This document shows, piece after piece, positions 9,401 to 21,400 of a DNA stretch of 64,000 nucleotides. This DNA is from Chitinophaga nivalis (GTDB lineage: Bacteria > Bacteroidota > Bacteroidia > Chitinophagales > Chitinophagaceae). Below the pieces are notes generated by a model. It did not search any database and was not told where the DNA came from. It was given only the letters and a program-made list of their open reading frames with translations. Location: the NCBI RefSeq assembly GCF_025989125.1, contig NZ_JAPDNR010000001.1, positions 5,444,087 through 5,508,086 on the forward strand, read 5' to 3'. The position numbers were made by a program, and so were the translations under genes. Position 1 is the stretch's first letter. Each line of letters begins with the position of its first letter.

Positions 9401-12400
9401 TCGCGCGCGGTTTCCTGCCGCAGATCTCTGTAGGAAATTCTGAAACCAATCTCGGGTATGGTCAGTATAAATTGCAGCAGCTTGCCCGTTTCATCTTCTC
9501 TGAATACGGTACGCAGTATTTCATGCCGTTCCAGTAAAGCATAAAAAGCATGCTCCCAGGCCTCCCTGTTCAAATCGCCTTCAAATACATATACCCCCGG
9601 TAGATTGTAAGCCATATTCCCGGCGGTAAACTGCCCCAACACCCATAGTCTGCGCTGGGAAGAAGAAAGCTCATATCCGTTTTGTTCCGGCACCTGTGGT
9701 ATCGTAACGAAAGTATCTTTGACTGCCTGTGCAATCAATACGGCCTGTTCTTCCAGCACCGTCAGCGAGAACAATTCGTTTAAAGAAACCTTTACATCAA
9801 ACACTTTGTGTATCTGGCTCGATAAACGGGTTGCCTTTAAGCTATGGCCGCCTATTTCAAAGAAGTTATCTTTTACGCTGATCTGTTCCCTGCCCAGTAT
9901 CTCTTTCCATACCAACACCAGCTTTTCTTCTGTTTCATTGCGCGGCGCGATGTAAGGCACACCGGTATGCATATCCATTCCTTCGGGATCTGGCAGATTG
10001 TTACGGTCTACTTTACCGTTGGCGGTTAAGGGTAAGGCTTCCAGCTGGATAAAATAGCCCGGCACCATATAGTCGGGTAAATGTTTACCTAATGCGGCGC
10101 GTATCGCTGCAATATGCAACGTTGTTTTACCTACCAGGTAAGCCACCAGTTCCTTATCTCCCGCACGGTTGGATCTGGCCACCACTACTGCAGACGTCAC
10201 CGCTGCATCCTGCTGCAACACACTTTCTATCTCCCCTAACTCTATGCGATATCCCCGGATTTTGACCTGTGCATCCTGACGGCCCACAAAACCAATATTT
10301 CCATCCGGTAACCACCTGCCCAGATCACCTGTTTTATAAAGCCGTTCACCAGCGATGAAAGGGTGTGCTATAAATTTCGCGGCGGTCAGATCCGGCTGGT
10401 TTAAATAGCCTTGCGCAAGACCGGCGCCGCCTACACAGATCTCCCCCACCACGCCTATGGGCACGGGTTGCAGCTGACTATCCAGGATATAGGCCGTACT
10501 ATTGCCAATGGGTTTTCCTACCGGCACATCCTCGCAGGCAGTCATGACCGGATAAGTCAGCGAGAACGTGGTGTTCTCTGTAGGACCATAACCATTGACA
10601 ATACGGATGTGTGGATGATGCTGCAACAATGCATTGATATGTGCCGGCGATAGTCTGTCGCCCCCGGCCAGTACCGTTTTCAGGCCGGCGAATAAATGAA
10701 TATCCCTGTCTGCCAATTCATTTAACCAACCAGCTGTAAACCACATCATATCTACGCCGTGTGCCTGAATCGTTGCCGCCAACTGCCGGCTATCCAGCAA
10801 TACCTCCTTCCGGCACAACACCAGCTTACCACCATTCAGCAACATGCCCCAGTATTCAAAACTGGTGGCATCAAACGACACCGCGCCGGTAGACAACAAT
10901 GTTTCATAACCGGTTAAATCCACAAAGCTGGCAGGCTTCACTAAACGCACGACGCCCCGATGTGGTACCATCACGCCTTTCGGCACTCCCATAGAACCGG
11001 AGGTATACATCACATACGCCAAATGATCGGCATGCAAATCAACCACCGGTGCTACCACACTACCATTCGCTTCTTCCAGCTGCACATCGATGGCGAACAC
11101 AGGACCCTCGTAATAGTCCAGGTCAAAAATATAATCGGTCTGGGTGATCAGGACTTTAACGCCGGTATCTTTTGTGATAAAGGCTTTCCGCGCTGCCGGG
11201 TATTCCGGATCAACCGGTACATATACGCCACCACATTTCAGTACCCCTAATATAGCGAGGATTAACTGCGCGGATCGGTCCAGCATGATGCCAACAAAGT
11301 CGCCCGGTTGTATCGCATACTGCGCCTGTAAATAATGCGCCAGCTGGTTGGCCTTTTCATCCAGCGCTTTGTACGTAAAAGTGGTGGCTTCAAATACCAG
11401 GGCAATGCGATCAGGCGTTTGCTGCGCCTGTGCGGCAAAGAGGGCTGGTATGGTTTTATCTGCCGGCCAGACCGTTGCGGTTTCATTGAAGGCCACTAAC
11501 AGCTCCTGCTTTTCTGCCTCGTTTAAGTAATTAACAATGTTCACGGGTACGTCCGGCGCCGCGGTTACGGCCGTCAGTAATTGCTCCAGGTGTCGGAAGA
11601 GGCGCTGGATGGTTGGCTCCGTATAGACGTCTGTGTTATATATCAGACTTACCTGTATGGCATCTGCTGTCTCTACAAAATTAAAAGAGAGGTCAAACTT
11701 ACTTTGCAGATTGATAGCTGCTTCATAACCGGTTGTCTGCAGGCCCTGCAACGTTGGTGCCGCACCGGGTATATGCGTATCCGTATTCTGCAGTACCACG
11801 GTTACATCAAACAGAGGATGCCGGCTCATGTCGTGCGGCATATCCAACGCATCTATCAATTCGTCGAAAGGATACACCTGGTGTTCATAGGCACCCAGGG
11901 TTAACGCTTTTACCAATGCCAATAATTCGCGGTAACTATTATCTCCCTTAAACCGGGTACGTAATGCCAGTGTATGTGCGTAAAATCCGATCTGGTCTTC
12001 CAGATCGGCATGTTCCCTGCCGGCAATGGTACTACCTATAATGATATCTTCCTGATGGGTATATCTATACAATAAAGCATTTACGGCAGCCAGCAAGCCC
12101 ATAAACAAGGTACTGCCCTCTTCCTGACACAATGCTTTTAAAGCCTGGCTGATAGCAGCAGGAATGAACTGATGAATGACATGCCCGTTATAGGTTTTCA
12201 CAGCAGGACGAGGCTTATCTGCCGGCAAATCCAGTATCGGCAATGCGCCGGCAAACTGTGTCAGCCAGTAATCCTTATGTGCCTGTAAGGCGGCGCCGCT
12301 TAACTGTTCGCGCAACCATACGGCATAGTCTTTATACTGGATACGTAAGGGAGACCATGTTAACTCTTCTCCCTGCAGACAGGCGTTATAGACCTGCAGC

Positions 12401-15400
12401 AGTTCCCGGATCAATATACCCATTGACCAACCATCACTGATGATGTGATGCATCACGTAACTGAATATCCATTTTTCATCTGCTACCTGTAAGAGACTGG
12501 CGCGAATCAATGGTCCTGCCGCCAGATCAAAAGGCCGGAGCTGATCCAGGCGTACCTGTTCTTCCGGACTTTGCGCCGTTGCACGCAGGTCTTGCTGCGT
12601 AATCTGAAAGTTAATACCGGCCAATGATTGTACCACCTGCCGCAGTTCTCCCTGTTCATCTTCCTTAAATACCGTGCGCAGTATTTCATGCCGCTCCAGT
12701 AATACCTTAAACGCCTGTTCCAGCGCAGCGATATTTAAATCGCCTTCAAACACATGCACACCGGGGATATTATAAGCCACATTCCCTTCCGTGAACTGGC
12801 TTAATATCCATAACCGGCGTTGTGCAGAAGATAATACGTAGTCGGTTTGTACCGGTGCAGGAGGTATCGTAATAAAGGTCTGTTTCGCAGCCTGTGTAAT
12901 CAGTGTAGCCTGGTCTTCCAGCACCACCTGGGAGAATAGTTCGTTTAAGGATAATTTCACGTCAAACACTTTATGTATCTGACCGGACAGCCGTGTAGCC
13001 TTTAAGCTATGGCCGCCGATATCGAAGAAATTATCCTTCACACTGATGATTTCTCTTCCTAATATCTCCTGCCAGATCAATACCAGCTTCGCTTCTGTTT
13101 CATTACGCGGAGGGATATACGCAGTACCCGTAGCCAGGCTCATCTCCGCCGGATCGGGCAGATTTTTTCTATCTACCTTACCATTGGGTGTCAGCGGCAA
13201 GGCCGCTAATGGTACATAATGCGCAGGTACCATATAATCCGGTAACGATTTGCTTAAGTGCGCACGCAGTCCGGCGATATGCAGGTCTGCCTCTCCGACG
13301 ATATATGCCACCAGTTCTTTTTCTCCGGTAGCATTCGGCCACGCTATTACTACCGTATCTGTTATGGCCGGATGCTGTTGCAGCGCATGTTCAATTTCTC
13401 CCAACTCTATCCGGTAGCCACGTATTTTTACCTGCGCATCTTTACGGCCGGCAAATTCAATACTGCCATCTGCCTGCCAGCGTCCCAGGTCGCCGGTGCT
13501 GTATAAGCGCTCTGCTGTATTAAAGGGATTGGGTATAAATTTTTCTGCTGTCAGTACAGGCTGGTTCAGGTAGCCCTGCGCCAGAATAGTACCTCCTACA
13601 TATATTTCTCCGGTAACGCCGGTGGGCACCAGTTGCCGGTATGCATCCAGGATGTATACTTTCACGCCGGCATTGGGCTTTCCAATGAACGTACCCCTGA
13701 ATGGTGTATTGGTTTCACTTTCATAATGCCGGGTTGTCACAAAAATGGTGCTTTCCGTAGGACCGTACAACACATGAATAGCCGCCTGCGGGAATACGTC
13801 CCGCATGGCCTCGAGTACACTCGTAGGCACCACATCTCCGCCTACAAACAGCGCTTTTATGGCCGTATAGCTTTCCTGGGTGCCGGTTTCAGTAATGTGT
13901 CCGGTTATCTGCGACATCAATGCCGGCACAGCGTGAAATGCCGTGACGCTTTGCAATTGCGCCGCCAGATAAGGGATATCCTTTACGTTTTCTTCTGCTA
14001 TCATCCTGGCTGTACCTCCCGCCAGCAGGGGCAGGAACATCTCAAACAAGGAAATATCAAATGCATGGGATGCCAACACCGGCATCACCATGGTGCTATC
14101 CGGCCGGAATGTTTTTCTACATTTTTCCAAAAAGGATATGATGCTCCCGTGCGCAATCATCACTCCTTTAGGTGTTCCCGTAGATCCTGATGTGTAAATA
14201 ATGTAGGCCAGGTTATCTGCCTGTACCCCCAGCTCCGGGGCTGCTGTATCATGCGCAGAAGCTGCCAATGCCGCAGTTATGTCCAGCACGGGGCCAGCGT
14301 AATATGCCGCGTCAACAGCAGCTGCTGTTTCGGTAATCAGTACTTTGATGCCGGCATCACTGGTGATAAAGGCTTTTCTGCCGGCAGGATGTTCCGGATC
14401 AACAGGCACATATACGCCACCGGATTTCAGTACGCCTAATATCCCCACCATTAATGCAGCCGATCGGTGCAGCATAATACCTACCCGTTCTTCCGCCTGT
14501 ATATGATATTGCTGTTTCAAATAGTTCGCCAGCTGGTTGGATGTTTCATCCAGTGCTTTATAGGTAAGCGAAGTATCTTCCCACACCAGGGCAATATTAT
14601 CGGGGGTTTGCTGTACCTGTTCTGCAAACATTTGCAGCAGCGTAGGGTGTGGTCCTTCCGCTGTTGCGGTATCATTAAATCCGGTTAACAACGTATCTTT
14701 TTCTGCTGCACTTAAATAGTCCAGTTGTTGTAGCGGAGCAGCAGGTTGTGCGATGACGGCAACCAGTAATTGCGATAAGTGCCGTGTTAACCGTTCTATC
14801 GCACTGGTGGTATAGATGTCTGTATTATACTGAATATTTGCCCGGATCTCTTCCCCTTCTTCTATAAAGTTAAAGATCAGATCAAACATACTACCGGCAG
14901 CCACCTCTTCTGCATAAGCGCTTACCTGCAAGCCATCCAGACGCAGTACCGTACCCTCATTCATTTTAGCATTCTGCAATGCCACCATCACATCAAACAA
15001 GGCGCTCCTGCTCATATCTCTTTTAAGTGGCAATTCATCTACCAGTTCATCAAAAGGATATGCCTGATGTTCGTAGGCCTGCAGGGTGACTGTTTTGATA
15101 TGGGAGAGTAATGTTTCAAAACTATTAGCTCCGCTAAAGCGGGTTCTTAATGCCAGCGTATTGATGTAAACGCCTATCTGGTTTTCCAGGTCGGCATGTT
15201 CCCTGCCGGCGATAGGAGTGCCGGTAATGATATCTTCCTGACCGGTATACCGGTATAACAGTGCCTTCACCAGGGCCAGTAACCCCATGAACAAGGTAGC
15301 ACCCTGCCCGTGGCTCAAGGCCAGTAAACCTTTACTTAGTGATGCTGGTATCTGCCAGTCGATCATCGCTCCATTAAAAGTTCTTACTGCCGGACGTGGT

Positions 15401-18400
15401 TTATCTGCCAGCAATTCCAGTACCGGTAAAGGTCCTGCGAACTGTGTCAGCCAATAATTTCTGTGCGCATTTACCGTCTCGTCTTTCAACTGCGCCTGCT
15501 GCCAGGCTGCATAATCTTTGTACTGGATGCGCAAAGGCGGTAATGCTACCGGCATTCCTTTTACGAAGCCATTGTATAATTGCAGCAATTCACGGATCAA
15601 CACTTCCATAGACCAGCCATCGCTGATGATATGATGGATCACATAGCTGAATACCCAGGTATGATCGGTCACCTGGTATAAGTCTGCCCGCAACAAAGGC
15701 CCGGCAGCCAAGTCAAAGGGTTGCGCTACAGCGGCTGCCACCCGTTGTTTTACGACTGTATCCTGTTCTTTCTCCTGCCGCAGATCCTCATAGCCTACCC
15801 TAAACCGGATGTCTGTTGCCGGCAGTATCAGCTGGTATACTTCGTCTGCCTCTCTGAAAACAGTACGCAGGTTTTCATGTCTGGCAATCAATGCTGCAAA
15901 GGAAGCTTCCAGCGCTTCCCGATCCAGGTTGCCTTCAAAGACCTGTACCCCCGGCATGTTGTAGGCAATATTGCCAGCGGTAAACTGACTCAACACCCAT
16001 AGTCTGCGCTGCGACGACGACAGTACATAAGCAGGCTGCGGGTCTGCTACCGGTATCGTAGTAAAAGTTGTTTTAAGTGCAGCTGCAATCAGCAATGCCT
16101 GATCTTCCAGTATGACTCTTGAGAACAGTTCGTTGAGCGCTACCTTAACATCAAAGACTTTATGTATCTGGCTGGATAAGCGGGTGGCTTTTAAGCTATG
16201 GCCTCCTCTCTCAAAGAAATGATCTTTTACGCTGATGCCTTCGCGGCCTAATATCTCCTGCCATATCTGTACCAGCTTCGCTTCTGTTTCATTACGCGGA
16301 GGGATATACGCAGCGCCGGTAGCGAGACTCATCTCTGCCGGATCAGGCAGATTCCTGCGGTCTACTTTACCATTGGGCGTTAATGGCAATGCCATTAAAG
16401 GCACATAGTGCGTAGGGAGCATATAATCCGGCAATGACTTCCCTAAATGCGCGCGCATGTCGGCGATATTCAACTCCGTCTTACTAACAATATATGCCAC
16501 CAGTTCCTTTTCTCCTGCCGTATTCGTCCGGGCGATTACAACGCTGGCCGCTATTTCCGGATGCCGTTGCAAAGCATGTTCAATTTCTTCCAGCTCTATG
16601 CGGTAGCCTCGTATTTTCACCTGTGCATCTTTACGACCGGCAAATTCGATGTTACCATCTGCCAGCCATCTGCCCAGGTCACCGGTTTTGTACAGGCGGG
16701 TTGTTTTATTAAAGGGATTGGATACAAATTTTTCTGCCGTCAGTGCAGGCTGGTTCAGATAACCCTGCGACACAATGTTACCGCCCAGACAGATCTCTCC
16801 TATTACCCCTACCGGCACCAGTTGCTGGTATTCGTCCAGTATATACACTTCCGTTCCGGCATTGGGCTTTCCGATCAGCGTGCCCCTGAACGGCGTGGTG
16901 GCTCCACTTTCGTAATGATTAGCCGTTACAAAGATGGTACTTTCCGTAGGGCCATACAGCACATGGATGTGTGCCTGCGGGAATACGTCCCGCATCGCTT
17001 CCAGTACACTGGTAGGCACGGCATCTCCTCCTACAAACAATTCTTTTATAGCCGGATATTTTTCTTTTATGCCGGTTTCAGTAATGTAACCGGTCACCTG
17101 CGACATCAGTGCAGGTACCGTATGGAAGGCGGTGACTTGTTGTAATTGTGTGATTAAGTACGGTATATCCTTCACGTCGTCCTCATGTATCAGCATCGCT
17201 GTACCTCCGGCCAGCAAGGGCAGGAACAGTTCAAACAGCGAAATGTCAAATGCATGCGATGCCAATACCGGCATCACCAACGTTCCATCCGGCCGGAATG
17301 TTTTGCGGCATTTTTCCAGAAAGGATACGATGTTTTCATGTGCCACCATCACCCCTTTAGGTTTGCCGGTGGACCCCGACGTATAGATGATATAGGCCAG
17401 GTCTGTATTGCTTACATTGGTACGTAAGACCTTTCCCTCATGCGCGCCGATATGCCGGAGATCATGCTGGTACCGGTGCTTACCGTTCCGTGTCAAAGGC
17501 CGCTCCTTATTGATATGCAGCAGGGCATCATAACGGAAGTCCGTTAATTCATTGGCAATGGTATAGATCTTATCACTGTAATGAATATCCGCTATTCCTA
17601 TGTTGTCGCGGATCAGGTCATCCAGGTAATCTTTTGATACAAATAATTCTGCCGACAGATCTGTTTTAGTCCGGACACCCGCTCCTTCGTGGGATCGTTT
17701 GAAAGCAGTCAGGTCATCAATCAATGCCTGCCGTCTGTCTTCGTCCATGATATCTCCGATAAAAAGCCAGCCGGTATTTTTCATTTTCCCGATGGCCTTT
17801 TCCAATACCCCTCGTAAGTAGTTATGTCCGTCAAAGCTCTGGATTACACTGTTGATGATCACCAGATCGAAACCCTCATCCGTCAGCTGATCTATTTCAT
17901 GCGCCGGCATACAGGAAAGCGTGATATGCGTATATCCTTTCTCTGTAACGGCATTAGCGGTATTTTCCAGAATAACGGATGAGAGGTCTGTTCCATGGTA
18001 GGCGCCTACATAGGGGGCAATCTGAAACATCGTCAATCCCGAAGAACAACCTATTTCCAGCACCCGCATGGCCGGGTGCAGATAATCTTTCAATTTCAGA
18101 TAAGCGTTCTCGCTATACTCCTGCATTTCCCGTTCCGACAGGTATTCGCCGGTATAACTGCTCATCCAGCCACCCTGAGATATCGCATCGGTGGCCGTGC
18201 TGCCCACGTGATCCCACAGGTCTTTGCGCATCAGGTCATTCCGCCACAAACCACGCTCCTGATAGATATCAGCACTGTCTACACACACCAGTTGCTGTAT
18301 CCCTTTGCCCCGCCATTGCAGGCGGTTGGCAAATTCAATCCGGTCTTTTTCTGTCAACAGAATATGGATAGCCGCATCTTCCAGCATGTATAACAAGCGC

Positions 18401-21400
18401 TCTTCCGGATAATTGGCATCCAGTGGAACATACACACCACCTGCTTTCAGAATAGCCAATATAGATACCGGCAAGGCCGCATTGCGGGATTGCAATACGC
18501 CCACCCTTTGTCCCTGCTGCAGTCCGGCGCTATGCACCAGGAAATGCGCCAGCTCATCTGCACGCTGCCCCAACGCCTGATAGGTCAGCGACGTTGTTTT
18601 ATCTGTTACCGCCGTATTTTCCGAGCTGACGGCACGCTGTTTTTCAAAGATCTCGTGGAAGGTGGCATGGTCTGACACGTCCTGCCTTTCTCCCCTGACA
18701 TAATCCGCTAATAAAGCTTCGGCAGCTGTGGGCGTCAATAAACTGATGCCGGATAAGAAAATATCCGGTTGCGCCAATACGGTTTTTAATACCTCTATGA
18801 AATGCGCTGCCAGCCGTTCTATGCTGGTACGATCGTAAATAGCGGCGTAATATTCCAGGTTAATAACTATATCCTCACTTCTTTCCGTTACAAACCACGA
18901 CATATCAAACTTGGTCGTGCGGGTACCATTCCATTGCGATAAGATATCCCTGTTATCTTCCGGTACCGGTACTGACAATACGGAGGTATCGCCTGTCGTT
19001 TCCACAAAATTCTGTACGACCAGCGCCACATCAAAGATGGGATTGGCGGACGGGTCGCGCTCCAGCTTCAACATATCCACCAGGTCTTCAAACTGCACAT
19101 CCTGGTTTTCGTAGGCGGCGATACAGGCATCTGCCACTTCTTTATAGAACGCAGCAAAATGTTGCTCCGCATGGGGATAGTTCCTGATAGCCAGCGTATT
19201 GACGAACATGCCTACAATACGTTCCAGTTCGGGATGCCGACGCCCCGCAATACCGCAGCCGATTAACAGATCATCCTGCCCGGTATACCGATGTAATAAT
19301 ACATTCAACACCGCCAACAGGGTCATCTGCAAGGTGCCCTGGTGCTGTATGCCGAACCTCCTTACCTGCGTCGTCAGGGAAGCATCCAGGGTAAACGTAT
19401 ATACATCACCTTCAAAAGTAAAAGCAGCCGGCCGGGGACGGTCTGCCGGAAAATTAAGTTTAGCTATCCCTTTGGAAAACTGTGATAACCAGTATGTTTC
19501 CTGCGCTTTCAATTCTCCGCTTTCCAGCAACTCATTCTGCCAGGTGGAGAAATCGCGGTATTGCAGCCGTAGTTCCGGTAATGACTGGTTCCCGTACAAC
19601 TGCATAAAATCTTCGGCCAGTACCTGCCGGGATGTACCATCTGAAATCAGGTGATGGGTATCCACTACCCAGACATAGCCCAGGCCTTTCACTTCCACCA
19701 GCGAAGAGCGCATTAAAGGCGCCTGACTGATATCAAAAGGACGTATATAGGCATCTAAATAAGCCGCAAAATCCGTTGCTTCGCATTGATGTGCTTCCAG
19801 CTCAAACGGCACCGTTGCGTGGATCTGCTGCATCGCGATGCCGTCTATTTTTACAAAAGCCGTCCGGAAGCTTTCATGCCGGTTGATCAGCTGCTGCAAC
19901 ACTGTGGCGATGCGTTCTTTGTCGGCCGTTTTTCCCAGGTAGTTGACCAGCGGCATATTGTAGCTGGTACTGCCGGGCGCAAATTCATGTAAAAAGAAAA
20001 GGCGCTTCTGTGCCGATGACAAAGGGTAGTACGTCTGCTCCGGCGCCTTGGGAATCGCGATATAAGCCGTTTTAAGGCCCTTTCTGATCAGGGCTGCCTG
20101 CTGCTCCAGCACCGGGTTAATAATCAGCTCTTTCAGGGCTAATTTCACTTCAAATGCCTGATAGATACGTCCGGCCAGCCGGGTAGCTTTCAGGCTATGA
20201 CCTCCCAGGTCGAAGAAGTTATCTTTTGCTCCGATCTCTGTTCTCCCCAGCACTTCCTCCCAGATAACAGCCAGCCGTTTTTCCGTGGTATTCCGCGGTG
20301 CGATATAAGTCACCGCAGAAAGTACTGCCGTGCCTACCGGGTCCGGCAGATTACGCCGGTCTGTTTTACCATTGGGCGTCAGGGGCAGCTGCTCCAGCTG
20401 CATAAAGTAAGCTGGTATCATGTAGCCAGGCAGGGTTTGCCCCAGCGCGGCCCGCAATGCCGTAATATCCAGTTGGTCCTTGCCCGTTATATAGGCGACC
20501 AGTTGTTTTTCACCCGCGGCATCGGTATGTACTACCACGATAGCCGTTTCCACCGGCGCATAGGCCAGTAATGCATTTTCAATTTCTCCCGGTTCAATTC
20601 TGAATCCGCGGATCTTTACCTGGTCATCCTTCCGGCCGGCGAAAGCGATATTGCCATCCGGCAGCCAGCGACCCAGGTCACCGGTTTTATACATCAGCGT
20701 ACCAGGCACCAGCGGATTGGCCACGAACTTTTCCGCCGTCAGCGCCGGATTGTTCAGGTATCCCCGGGATAAACCATACCCACCTACACAGATTTCGCCG
20801 ATGGCGCCCGGCAGCGATAACTGCTGCAACGGATCGAGGATATACACCGTGCTGTTGCTGATCGGTTTCCCGATAGGAATATCGCTCAGCGCACCGGTAA
20901 TCCGGTAGGCGGAAGAGAAAGTTGTATTTTCTGTAGGCCCGTATCCATTGATGATTTCCAGGTCCGGATAACGGGCATGCAAGGCATTGATATGATCGGG
21001 CGATAATTTATCGCCGCCGGCCAGGATGGTTTTCAGGCCACGGAACATTTCCAGGTCTTCTTCGATGAGCTGATGCAGCCAGCCGGCCGTAAACCAGACG
21101 ATGCTGATCTGCTGTTCCTCCAACACTGCTGCCAGCTGGGTGGTGTCCAGCAGCACCTCCTGTGTGCAAAATACCAGGCTGCCGCCATGCAGCAAGGCGC
21201 CCCAGTACTCGAACGTCGTCACATCAAAAGCGACGGCGCAGGTAGCCAGCCATATTTCATCGCCGGTGAAGTGGTAGTAGTTGGCGCCTTTCACCAAACG
21301 TACCACGCTGCGTTGTTCTACCATCACGCCTTTGGGTTGCCCCGTGGAGCCGGAGGTATATATCACGTAGGCCAGCTGGTCTGCCGCGATGTCCACTTGC

